Shown: positions 16,355 to 24,458 of the stretch, one piece after another
Numbering within the stretch: position 1 is the first letter of the stretch
How the letters are laid out: each line of letters starts with the position of its first letter
Origin: CBDCFV01 sp965203835
GTDB taxonomy: Bacteria; Chloroflexota; Dehalococcoidia; Lucifugimonadales; UBA3495
NCBI GenBank assembly: GCA_965203835.1
Contig: OZ241919.1
Span: forward strand, 1,984,001 to 2,048,000
Direction of reading: 5' to 3'
Length of the DNA stretch: 64,000 bases
Translations under genes and position numbers: made by a program
Notes under the pieces: model-generated
Database searches by the model: none
What the model was told of the DNA's origin: nothing
The model's input: the letters and a program-made list of their open reading frames with translations, nothing else

Positions 16355-17488
16355 ATGCACTGCGGAGTGATGGTCACCGGTTACAATCAGGGCGACTGGC
16401 CCCGTCTTCTGGCGGAAGACTACGCCCGCCCGCCGGCGGTGCCGGACGCAAAGAATATGGATGACACTCTTTACATGGGTGAACTGGTCGAGCCGCTGGG
16501 GTTCGACTCGATATGGGCAACCGAACACTACGGTTCCGCCTACTCCATGCAGCCCAACCCGCTGCAATACCTGGCGTTCTGGGCCGGCCGCACCAAGCGA
16601 GTCGATGTGGGCACGGCGGTTATCGTTGCCCCGTGGTGGAATCCGGTCCGGCTGGCCTCCGAGCTCTCCATGCTCGACATCCTGTTGCAGGGCAGGCGCC
16701 TTCACTTGGGGATCGGCCGCGGCATCGCTCCTCACGAGTATGCCTCGCTGGGCTACCCCATCGAAGAATCGCACAAATATTTCTACGATGTGATCAACGC
16801 CATCAAGGCCGCCGACGGCGCGGAACGCTTCGAGTTCAAAGGCGAGGTCTACGATATTCCGCCTACCACCATCCGGCCCCAAGCCCGCCACAAGGGTGAG
16901 CTGACCAGGGACATAAAGGTGGCGTTCACGACGGAGGCGTCCGCGAGAATGGCAGCGGAAAATGGTCTTGGGCAGATGTTCGTCGCCGGCGACGACGTCG
17001 ACGAGATGACCGACAAGGTGCGGCGGTTCAACGCCATACGGAAAGAACTCGGCCTTCCGCCGGACCAGCCTACCACTCTGCTATGGATGTATTGCGCCGA
17101 AACCACCGAGGAGGCCGAAGAGGGGTGGACCTATTTCCACAACCAGCTCACCGCGGCACAGCACCACTACTTCGAATGGAACAACCCGGGCTATGACGGC
17201 ATAAAGGGCTACGAGGAGTACCTCATACGCCAGAATGCCGACGTCGGGACCGCCGACGCCGGTTTCGCTGCTCGGCGCGCAACCCAGCCCATAGGCACGC
17301 CGGACGAGATCATCGAAAAGATCCGGGCGCTCCAGTGGACCATAAGCCTGGAAAAGGTCGTGGTCCACATGTTCTATGGCGGGATGCCGAGGGATAAAGC
17401 CGAAAAGAGCCTGAGGCTGTTCGCCGAAAAAGTGCTCCCGGAAGTGCAGGCAATGCCAACCCCGATCAACCCCAAGTCGCTGGGGTAA
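16355..17488 (+). CDS. LLM-class flavin-dependent oxidoreductase (4)
   Basis: A 377-residue luciferase-like protein. LVEPLGFDSIWATEHYG near residue 40, VGTAVIVAPWWNPVRLASEL near 84, and RLHLGIGRGIAPHEYASLGYP near 117 are the typical barrel motifs. It is the longest of the four paralogues and has an extended C-terminal half with QLTAAQHHYFEWN. The ATG at 16355 has AAGGAGGG upstream; the frame is open back to 15887 only because it runs antiparallel to nothing and shadows the MmgE/PrpD gene. It converges on the BBE-type oxidase. Confidence 0.87.
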   Translation: MHCGVMVTGYNQGDWPRLLAEDYARPPAVPDAKNMDDTLYMGELVEPLGFDSIWATEHYGSAYSMQPNPLQYLAFWAGRTKRVDVGTAVIVAPWWNPVRLASELSMLDILLQGRRLHLGIGRGIAPHEYASLGYPIEESHKYFYDVINAIKAADGAERFEFKGEVYDIPPTTIRPQARHKGELTRDIKVAFTTEASARMAAENGLGQMFVAGDDVDEMTDKVRRFNAIRKELGLPPDQPTTLLWMYCAETTEEAEEGWTYFHNQLTAAQHHYFEWNNPGYDGIKGYEEYLIRQNADVGTADAGFAARRATQPIGTPDEIIEKIRALQWTISLEKVVVHMFYGGMPRDKAEKSLRLFAEKVLPEVQAMPTPINPKSLG

Positions 17489-17496
17489 GCCCTTGC

Positions 17497-17541
17497 GCAA
17501 AAAATCAGCGGCCCCGACCGCGGGAACTAAAGCCGGGGCCG
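17497..17541 (-). terminator. Intrinsic terminator of the BBE-type oxidase
   Basis: CGGCCCCG (17509-17516) pairs with CGGGGCCG (17534-17541), the latter within the last codons of the oxidase. On the reverse strand the hairpin is followed by CTGATTTTTTG. The loop contains the stop codon. Confidence 0.75.
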
Positions 17542-18927
17542 GATGTTCTGGTTGTGGCTGAACAGGTTGTCCGGGTCGTACTTCTCCTTCAGGGCCGCCA
17601 GCCGCTGGAAATTGTCCCCGAAAGCCGCCTGTATCGCCTCCGCTCCATCCTCTTCCTCCGTGCCGATCTGGTTGATGTAGGCCCCCGATGAGAAGGGCAG
17701 CAGGTCGGCGGCGAACTCCCTGACCCAGCGGATGTGCACCTCAGACTCTCCCGGGTCCAGGAAGACGGCATTGGTGGCCCATTCCGTGAGAGCGTGCCGG
17801 TGTCCGAAGGCCGTGTCGCCGGCGGGTACGCGCCGGGCGGCGTTGCCGAGGTACTGAAACAGGATGGAGGAGAGGGGCGATGTTATGCGCTCGAAATAGG
17901 CCAGCGCGATGTCCACAATGTCGTCGCTGACCTCGCTGACGAAGTGGGACTTCAGGTAGTTCTGCCGCCCCGCAGGCGCCACCGCCAGCTTCTGGGCTTC
18001 GGTGTACGGCATGGGCCTGACGTTGTCCAGAATCGGCGTTCCCAACTGCCGGAGCGGCCGGATGGCCCGCTCTCCCTTCGCTATATCGCCGTGGTGGCAG
18101 AGCAGAATGCTACACGCCTTTCCACCCCCGTCCGGGAGCGTGTGCAGGAACGTGATGAGATTCATTTCGTCGGGCATATTGTCGGTGAAATCGTTGACCA
18201 AGGGGAAGAACTCTCTCGCCTTGTCGGCGGGATAGACCAGCCAGCCCGCCAGCACCTCGGGCCCAACGGGATGCAGTTGGTATTCCAGCGACGTTACGAC
18301 GCCGAAGTTGCCGCCGCCTCCCCTGAGGGCCCAGAGCAGGTCGGGGTTCTCGTCCGCGCTGGCCGTCAGGGACCGGCCGTCTGCGGAGACCACGTCTGCG
18401 GAGACCAGGTTGTCGCAACTGAGGCCGTGGCTGCCGGACAGCCATCCTATGCCGCCTCCCAGGGTGAGGCCGGCGATGCCGGTATCGACGTCGGTCCCGC
18501 CGGTGGTGGCGAGGCCGAAGGCCTGGGTCTCATGGTCGAACGCTCCCCACTTCGTCCCGCCCTGGGCACGGGCAGTCCTGGCACCCGGGTCGACGCGCAC
18601 ACCGGTCATCTGCGACAGGTCGATCATCAACCCATCATTGCAGACGCTGTTGCCGGGGAAGTTGTGGCCGCCCCCTCGCACCGAGATCAGCAGGTTGTTC
18701 TCCCTGGCGAAGTTGACCGCATTGACCACGTCGGCGGGACCGCTGCAGCGGGCGATCATCGCCGGCCGCTTGTCGATCATGGCGTTCCATATCCGCCGGG
18801 CGCCGTCATACCCTGCATCGCCGGGGAGCACCGTCTCGCCGTGCAGGCTGCTGCGGAAGTCCTTGACCTCCGCTTCGCTTATAACAGTGTAGCCGCCGGA
18901 AAGGGTAGCGATATTCAGGTCTGCCAT
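17527..18927 (-). CDS. FAD-linked oxidase, berberine-bridge (BBE) type
   Basis: A 466-residue PCMH-type FAD oxidase. SVRGGGHNFPGNS places the FAD-linking His at about residue 88, and SGSHGLSCDNLVSADVV places a Cys at about 171. Both residues used for bicovalent flavin attachment in berberine-bridge-like enzymes are therefore present. The C-terminal BBE domain ends with EKYDPDNLFSHNQNIRP. Such enzymes oxidise sugars, alcohols or aromatic side chains with oxygen as acceptor. No signal peptide is seen. It is read separately from the amidohydrolase gene 37 bases upstream, with the same orientation. Confidence 0.88.
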   Translation of the reverse strand: MADLNIATLSGGYTVISEAEVKDFRSSLHGETVLPGDAGYDGARRIWNAMIDKRPAMIARCSGPADVVNAVNFARENNLLISVRGGGHNFPGNSVCNDGLMIDLSQMTGVRVDPGARTARAQGGTKWGAFDHETQAFGLATTGGTDVDTGIAGLTLGGGIGWLSGSHGLSCDNLVSADVVSADGRSLTASADENPDLLWALRGGGGNFGVVTSLEYQLHPVGPEVLAGWLVYPADKAREFFPLVNDFTDNMPDEMNLITFLHTLPDGGGKACSILLCHHGDIAKGERAIRPLRQLGTPILDNVRPMPYTEAQKLAVAPAGRQNYLKSHFVSEVSDDIVDIALAYFERITSPLSSILFQYLGNAARRVPAGDTAFGHRHALTEWATNAVFLDPGESEVHIRWVREFAADLLPFSSGAYINQIGTEEEDGAEAIQAAFGDNFQRLAALKEKYDPDNLFSHNQNIRPRL

Positions 18928-18963
18928 GCGTCTGCCCTCCTGCGTAGCTAAGGGGTAACCCGG

Positions 18964-20211
18964 TTAGCCCGGCTCCTCCCACTTGACCATCCGGCCGGCC
19001 TGCATCACCAGCGGTATGTTGTTCGCGTCCTGCAGGAGCGTGATGTCTTCCACCGGATTGCCTCTGACCATTATGAGGTCAGCCAGCTTGCCGGGTTCCA
19101 GGGTGCCGATCTCGTCAGACCGCTCCAGGAGTTCGGCATTGGTGCGGGTGGCCGAAACCAGGCTGGCCTCCGCCCCCATGACGCCTGCCTTCAGTTCCAG
19201 CTCAACGGCTTTCAGGCCGTAGTTCTGCCCGAACAGGTCGGCCCCCGACGCGATGTTGACCCCGGCCGCCATTGCGATTTCAACGCTCTGGCGGCCGCCG
19301 CCCCTGGCTTGGTTGATCTTGTCTATAGTGACCTCGGAAATCCCCTGTTCCCGGCCTCGTTCCGCGATCAGCTCGTAGACCGTCAGCGTCGGGACGAGAT
19401 ACATATCCTGTTCCTTCATCAGAAAGGCTGTTTCTTCGTCCAGAAAATTTCCGTGTTCGATGCTGCGTACACCGGCTGCCACGCAGTTCTTGATTCCCTC
19501 AGGGACGTAAACGTGGGCCATGACTCTTTTCTTGACCGCTCTTGCCTCGTAGACAGCGGCCGCTATTTCCTCGACCGTGAATTGGGCGGAGTCGAGGGGA
19601 TCGGTTGGCGACGCCGCGCCCCCGCCGGCCATGATCTTGAGTTGGTCGGCTCCGGTGCGAAGCAACTCCCGTGCCGCTTGGCGTACTTGGGAAACCCCGT
19701 CGCAAATGGCTGGCATCGGCGCCAGCCGGTGACCCGCCCTTGGAGTGTTGCGGTCGTGCCGCTCGCGCATGTCGCCATGGCCGCCGGTCTGCGAGATGTA
19801 GGCTTGGCTGGTGAATATGCGCGGCCCCGGGATGATTCCCGACTGCACGGCCAGCTTGAAGCTGTAATCGCAGCCGCCGGCGTCCCTGATGGTGGTAAAC
19901 CCGGCCATCAGGGTTTCCCGGAGGATGCGGGCTACGGAATAAGCGTAGATTGCCCCAGGATGGTTGTCCTCGAAGTTGGCGCCGAACGAATTGTCCACGG
20001 CGCCGACGTGGGTGTGGGCATCGATCAGGCCGGGCATAACGGTATGGCCTGCCGCGTCGATGACCCTTGCGCCCCGGGGCGCCGCGACCTGGTTGACCGG
20101 TCCGACAGCGGTTATTCTATCGCCCTCCACCACGACGGTTCCCGGACCATAGGGTTCCCTTCCTGTGGAATCGAATATGGCGGCATTCTGCAAGACTATG
20201 GCGGGCATCAT
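18964..20211 (-). CDS. Metal-dependent amidohydrolase
   Basis: A 415-residue amidohydrolase of the imidazolonepropionase/prolidase-like group. GLIDAHTHVG provides the metal-binding His66 and His68; DQLKIMAGGG contains the usual bridging Lys; KKRVMAHVYVP and SIEHGNFLDEE provide the next His residues; NIASGADLFG has the final Asp. EPGKLADLIMVRGNPVEDI is the C-terminal beta-sandwich signature. It hydrolyses an amide, lactam or peptide bond of unknown substrate. Its ATG overlaps the stop of the E1 beta gene (ATGA), so the two are translationally coupled. Confidence 0.88.
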   Translation of the reverse strand: MMPAIVLQNAAIFDSTGREPYGPGTVVVEGDRITAVGPVNQVAAPRGARVIDAAGHTVMPGLIDAHTHVGAVDNSFGANFEDNHPGAIYAYSVARILRETLMAGFTTIRDAGGCDYSFKLAVQSGIIPGPRIFTSQAYISQTGGHGDMRERHDRNTPRAGHRLAPMPAICDGVSQVRQAARELLRTGADQLKIMAGGGAASPTDPLDSAQFTVEEIAAAVYEARAVKKRVMAHVYVPEGIKNCVAAGVRSIEHGNFLDEETAFLMKEQDMYLVPTLTVYELIAERGREQGISEVTIDKINQARGGGRQSVEIAMAAGVNIASGADLFGQNYGLKAVELELKAGVMGAEASLVSATRTNAELLERSDEIGTLEPGKLADLIMVRGNPVEDITLLQDANNIPLVMQAGRMVKWEEPG

Positions 20212-21173
20212 TGCAGCGCCCTCCGTACCCCGGCGATGACGTTGTCTTTGTCGGGGAGGCAGTATCGCTCCATAATCGGGCTGTAGGGGATGGGGACATC
20301 GGGGGCGCAGACGCGGACCGGCGGCGATTTCAAGGCCCGGAAGGTCTCAGGGTCCTCGGTGATCTGCGCGCTGATTTCCGCGGCGGCGCTGCCGGTGATG
20401 CAGGCCTCGTCCACTATGACGGCCCGGCCCGTCTTTCGCACCGACCGGCGTATGGCCGGGGTGTCCATCGGCACCAGCGTGCGCGGGTCTACGATCTCCA
20501 GGGAGATGCCTTCCGCTTCCAACTCGTCGGCGGCCTTCAGGGCCTCCGGGACCATTTTAGAGATGGCGACCACCGTCACATCGGACCCTTCCCGCTTCAC
20601 GTCGGCCTCGCCGATGGGGACTAGATACTCCTCCTCGGGCACCGGGAACCGGTCGGGGAGGCCCGCCAGAATCTGGTCCTCGAAGAACACCACCGGGTTG
20701 TTGTCGCGGATGGCGCTCTTCATCAGGCCCTTGGCGTCGTAGGGATTGGAGGGCATGACCAGCTTCAGCCCGGCCAGGTTCATGAACATGGGGTGCGGGC
20801 TCTGCGAATGCTGCGCCGCCGCCGAACGCCCGCCGCCCGTTGAGGCACGGAACACCAGCGGGAAGGGCGCCTGGCCGCCGAACATGTAGTGGATTTTGGC
20901 CATCTGGTTTACGATCTGGTCCATGGCGGTGAAGGCAAAGGTCATCATGCCCGGACTGATGATGGGGCGGAAGCCGCTGCCCGCCGCGCCGATACCCGCG
21001 CCTACGTAGGCTTCCTCGGATATGGGCGAGGCCCGCAGCCGCTCGATGCCGAACTCGGATACCAACCCGGCCAGCGGTCCCAGGTTGCCGCAGATGTGAA
21101 ACACCTTGTCGTCCCGGCGCATTTCTTCCCGGAACGCTTCCATTATCGCTTCGGCGTAGGTTATCTCCCGCAT
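20208..21173 (-). CDS. 2-oxoacid dehydrogenase E1 component, beta subunit
   Basis: About 321 residues. MREITYAEAIMEAFREEMRR, GNLGPLAGLVSEFG and PISEEAYVGAGIGAA are the E1 beta (transketolase pyrimidine-binding) signatures, and EGISLEIVDPRTLVPMDTPAI begins the C-terminal domain. It pairs with the E1 alpha gene upstream to form the thiamine-diphosphate-dependent dehydrogenase that decarboxylates pyruvate, acetoin or a branched-chain oxoacid. No E2 or E3 gene is in the window, so the substrate is open. The ATG at 21173 is preferred to a GTG at 21182. It overlaps the amidohydrolase gene by four bases. Confidence 0.9.
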   Translation of the reverse strand: MREITYAEAIMEAFREEMRRDDKVFHICGNLGPLAGLVSEFGIERLRASPISEEAYVGAGIGAAGSGFRPIISPGMMTFAFTAMDQIVNQMAKIHYMFGGQAPFPLVFRASTGGGRSAAAQHSQSPHPMFMNLAGLKLVMPSNPYDAKGLMKSAIRDNNPVVFFEDQILAGLPDRFPVPEEEYLVPIGEADVKREGSDVTVVAISKMVPEALKAADELEAEGISLEIVDPRTLVPMDTPAIRRSVRKTGRAVIVDEACITGSAAAEISAQITEDPETFRALKSPPVRVCAPDVPIPYSPIMERYCLPDKDNVIAGVRRALQ

Positions 21174-21233
21174 GGTCTGCACCTGCCCTTACCCTCTTCC
21201 TCTGGGAGAGGAGACTTGGACTTGTTTCCGGCT

Positions 21234-21317
21234 AAATTGTCAGAATCAGGATTCACAGGATTAAAGGATTATCAGGATTGGTACACGCTGTCCTCGAAAT
21301 TCTGTTTCTGACAATTT
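21234..21317. repeat. 84-bp element with perfect 12-bp terminal inverted repeats
   Basis: AAATTGTCAGAA (21234-21245) is repeated as its exact complement TTCTGACAATTT (21306-21317). Just inside the left arm is a run built on GGATT units (CAGGATTCACAGGATT, then AAAGGATTATCAGGATT), a motif familiar from dispersed intergenic repeats. It sits between the E1 alpha and E1 beta genes and would form a long hairpin in their transcript. Confidence 0.75.
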
Positions 21318-21331
21318 TCCTTGGAGAATGA

Positions 21332-22300
21332 TCACGGGGCAAATACTTCCGTCAGGGCGTCTTCGGGGTTGGGAAGGGGGCTGGACTTGGCGAAGTCGAT
21401 GGCGGACTCGACGGCAACGGCGATTTCCTCGTCGGTCTGCTGAAGCTGCTCCCTGGTGGCTATACCCTGCTCCAGGAGGCGGTCGATGAACACTGCCACC
21501 GGGTCGTGGGACTGGCTCAGCTCTATCTCGCCGGCCGGACGCGGGTCCGCCGGGTTTCCGCGTGATTCGGAGTGGGAGCGCCAGCGGAAGGTCTTGCATT
21601 CCAGCAGGGTGGGGCCGCGGCCCTCCCTGGCCCGACGGACCGCTTCCTGCGCCGCCTCGTACACAGCCAGAACGTCGGTGCCGTCCACCGTGACGCCGGG
21701 CATGTCGTAGCCCACGGCCCGCACCGAGACGTCCTCCACCGATAACGTGGCTTCCGCTGAGTTGCCCGAGGCCCAGCGATTGTTTTCGCAGACGTAGATG
21801 ACCGGAAGGTTCCAGATGGACGCCAGGTTCAGCGAGCCGTGGAACGCCCCCTCGTTGGAGGCGCCGTCGCCGAAGAAGGCCACCGCCACGCCGCCGCCGC
21901 CTTCCAGCTTGGCGGCCAGGGCCGCGCCGGTGGCTATGGGCATTCCCGCGCCAACGATGCCGTTGGCGCCCAGCATCCCCACGCTGAAGTCGGCGATGTG
22001 CATCGAGCCGCCCTTGCCGTGGCAATAGCCGTTGCTGCGTCCGAACAACTCGGCCATCATCAGGTTGATGTCGGCGCCCTTGGCAATGGTGTGGCCGTGG
22101 CCGCGGTGGGTGCTGGCGATGCGGTCGGTGGTCCGGAGAGCGGAACACACACCCACGGCGACGGCCTCCTCGCCGATGTAGGCGTGGACCACGCCGGGAA
22201 TGTTGCCCTCGTGAAACTCTTCGACAGCCCTGGCGTCAAAAGTGCGGATGGTGACCATCTTGCGGTACATATCCAACAACAGGCTGGAATCCATAGTCAT
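21332..22300 (-). CDS. 2-oxoacid dehydrogenase E1 component, alpha subunit
   Basis: A 322-residue E1 alpha subunit. The thiamine-diphosphate motif GDGASNEGAFHGSLNLAS, followed by VIYVCENN, is near residue 150. STHRGHGHTIAKGADI and YCHGKGGSMHIADF are the E1 alpha active-site segments. The start is the ATG at 22300, with AGGAGGG 8 bases upstream; the frame is open to 22588 but the extra part has no family match. It precedes the E1 beta gene by about 160 bases, a gap filled by an inverted-repeat element. It could be the pyruvate, acetoin or branched-chain enzyme. Confidence 0.9.
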   Translation of the reverse strand: MTMDSSLLLDMYRKMVTIRTFDARAVEEFHEGNIPGVVHAYIGEEAVAVGVCSALRTTDRIASTHRGHGHTIAKGADINLMMAELFGRSNGYCHGKGGSMHIADFSVGMLGANGIVGAGMPIATGAALAAKLEGGGGVAVAFFGDGASNEGAFHGSLNLASIWNLPVIYVCENNRWASGNSAEATLSVEDVSVRAVGYDMPGVTVDGTDVLAVYEAAQEAVRRAREGRGPTLLECKTFRWRSHSESRGNPADPRPAGEIELSQSHDPVAVFIDRLLEQGIATREQLQQTDEEIAVAVESAIDFAKSSPLPNPEDALTEVFAP

Positions 22301-22454
22301 GGCGACTACCCTCCTGTAGCTTGGGAGTAGCCAGAATTGTACCCCGCTGCAAGCCGCGCCGCTATGCCGGACGGGGGCCGGTATGTCCCTGGGACAACCC
22401 CCTTCCATCCATAAGGCGCCATAAGGCAAGAGCACTCCGCTCCGTACTGTAGTA

Positions 22455-24275
22455 TCAGGGGGTCTGGCAAGCCTCCTGCAGCCACTCCCAGTCCCCGCCT
22501 CCCAGCATGGGGGCGATGGTGTCCCATACCTGCCGGTGGTACCCTTCCAGCCACTCGCGTTCCTCATTGGAAAGCTGGTCCCAGTCAATGAGTCGCTTGT
22601 CGAAAGGAATCAGGGTCAGCGCTTCCATCCGCAGCCACTTTCGGCCGTCGGGATGCTTGGGCATCTCCTCGTCGGGGGCGACAACGTACAGGTTTTCCAA
22701 GCGCACGCCGCCCCATCCCGCCTCGTAGTAGCCGGGTTCGTTGGACACAATCATCCCGATCTTGAACGGCTCGTCGGCCCCCCTCGGTGTGATTCGCTGC
22801 GGTCCCTCGTGGACGTTCAGAAAGGCGCCGACGCCGTGGCCTGTTCCGTGCCCGTAGTCGAGCCCGGCGTTCCACAGGAATGTGCGCGCCAGGGCATCCA
22901 GGGCAATTCCTCCGGTCCCCTCGGGGAATTTCTGCATCGCGAGGTTGATGTGGCCTTTCAAGACCAGGGTGTAGACCTCTTTCTGGCGTTCTGACGGTTC
23001 GCCGATGATCACCGTGCGCGTATCGTCGGTAGTGCCGCCCATAAGCTGTACGCCGGAGTCAACCAGGAACAGCTCACCGTCGCGGAGCGGAACGTCGGGG
23101 CTGGCGTCGGCATAGTGGACGATTGCCCCATTGGCTCCGGCAGCGGCGATGGTGGTGAAGCTGAGGTCGTAGAAACCTTCCTCGCTGGAGTACTCTTCGT
23201 ACAATATCCGGCTGTAACCGTCCTCGCTGACCGTCTCGCCCGCCTTGATCGAGTCCTGCAGGCGCTTGAAGCTGCGGATTTTGGCGGCGGCGGCATGCCG
23301 GTGGGAGTTTCGGGAGGCGGCAATCTCCGTTTCGTTCTTGATTGCCTTTAACGCCACTGTCGGGTTGGGCTTCTCGAGCAGCCTCTGGTCTTCGTGGAGC
23401 ATCAACCTGGTACCCATCGTGGTCCCGCTGGGGTCCAGCCAGACCATGCCCGAGGCTTCCGCGCCGTAACGCTTCATCGCCTCGGCGTAGGCGTCGTATG
23501 GTTCGAAGTCGATTAACGAGGCCAGGGCATCCGTCACGTCCGCGGGAGGCGAAACTCGAGTGAAGCAGATGGCGCGCTCCCGGTCAATGACCAGGTAGCC
23601 CTCGAACACGGGGTTGTAGGCGATATCCGTGCCCCGGAGGTTCGTTACCCATGCAATCTCGTCCAGCTTGGTCAGCACGAGCAGAGTGGCTCCCGCATCC
23701 TCCATCTCTTTGCGGATATCGGACAGCTTCTCGGCGACGCCGCAACCGGTGAGGTCATCCGGCAACTTATATATAGGGTTGGCTGGCGGCGGCGGTTGCT
23801 CGTCCCATACGGCGTCCACCAGGTTGTCGTTGACCGGCGCCAGGGCGGAATCCGGAGATTTCAAGGCAGCCTTGTACACGGAGTGGGCCTGCATCGAGAC
23901 CACAAAGGGGTCGAATCCCACGCGTATGCTGCCCCGTTCCTTTTCCATCTCGGTCAACCACTGGCTGAGGGATTTTTCTTCAGCCAGCCCGAGCTTGTGG
24001 ACATGGAAATTGTCGTGGTCGACCTCGTCGTCCGCCTGAATGTGGTAACGGGAGTCTACGAACAGATGGCTCCCATCCGGGCAGACCAAGACGTCGCCGG
24101 CGGAGCCCCGGAACCCGGAGATGGCTGTCCGGCGGCGCGTATATTCGGGCACGTACTCGTTCAGGTGAGCATCGGAGGAGAGCACAAGGTAGGCGTCCAC
24201 CTGGGCCTCCTCCATCCGCCGGTGGAGTTTGGTAAGCCGGTTGGAGAGCGTTTGCTTGGAATCTGCCATGGTCAT
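22455..24275 (-). CDS. Aminopeptidase P family (M24) protein
   Basis: A 606-residue Xaa-Pro aminopeptidase of the long eukaryote-like form. Two N-terminal creatinase-like domains (LHRRMEEAQVDAYLVLSSDAHLNEY at the start) precede the pita-bread catalytic domain. The metal ligands are seen in FLVDSGVQLMGGTTDDTRT (two Asp), HGTGHGVGAFLNVHEGP (His) and VSNEPGYYEAGWGGVRLEN (Glu plus Glu). It removes an N-terminal residue before proline. The start at 24275 has AGGAG five bases upstream. It is divergent from an S9 prolyl-oligopeptidase-like gene, suggesting joint use of proline-containing peptides. Confidence 0.92.
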   Translation of the reverse strand: MTMADSKQTLSNRLTKLHRRMEEAQVDAYLVLSSDAHLNEYVPEYTRRRTAISGFRGSAGDVLVCPDGSHLFVDSRYHIQADDEVDHDNFHVHKLGLAEEKSLSQWLTEMEKERGSIRVGFDPFVVSMQAHSVYKAALKSPDSALAPVNDNLVDAVWDEQPPPPANPIYKLPDDLTGCGVAEKLSDIRKEMEDAGATLLVLTKLDEIAWVTNLRGTDIAYNPVFEGYLVIDRERAICFTRVSPPADVTDALASLIDFEPYDAYAEAMKRYGAEASGMVWLDPSGTTMGTRLMLHEDQRLLEKPNPTVALKAIKNETEIAASRNSHRHAAAAKIRSFKRLQDSIKAGETVSEDGYSRILYEEYSSEEGFYDLSFTTIAAAGANGAIVHYADASPDVPLRDGELFLVDSGVQLMGGTTDDTRTVIIGEPSERQKEVYTLVLKGHINLAMQKFPEGTGGIALDALARTFLWNAGLDYGHGTGHGVGAFLNVHEGPQRITPRGADEPFKIGMIVSNEPGYYEAGWGGVRLENLYVVAPDEEMPKHPDGRKWLRMEALTLIPFDKRLIDWDQLSNEEREWLEGYHRQVWDTIAPMLGGGDWEWLQEACQTP

Positions 24276-24376
24276 CGATGCTCCTCTAGGTAATCCTGGA
24301 ATGGTCAGGTTCGATTAACCTATATCCTATTCACTGGAGCGGGATCGGGCAACCCCGGCGGCCCGGCGCTTCCAGA

Positions 24377-24405
24377 TTGACACTTGGAGCATCGAAAGAT
24401 ACCCT
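24377..24405 (+). promoter_or_regulatory. Probable promoter of the S9 peptidase
   Basis: TTGACA (24377-24382), 17 bases, then TACCCT (24400-24405), a good -35 with a weak -10. Initiation near 24412 would exclude the upstream TTG at 24384 as start codon. Confidence 0.45.
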
Positions 24406-24458
24406 CCCAGCACGCCTTCATGGGCTGCCCCATCACCGCCGATTGCGAGGTGCAACGG

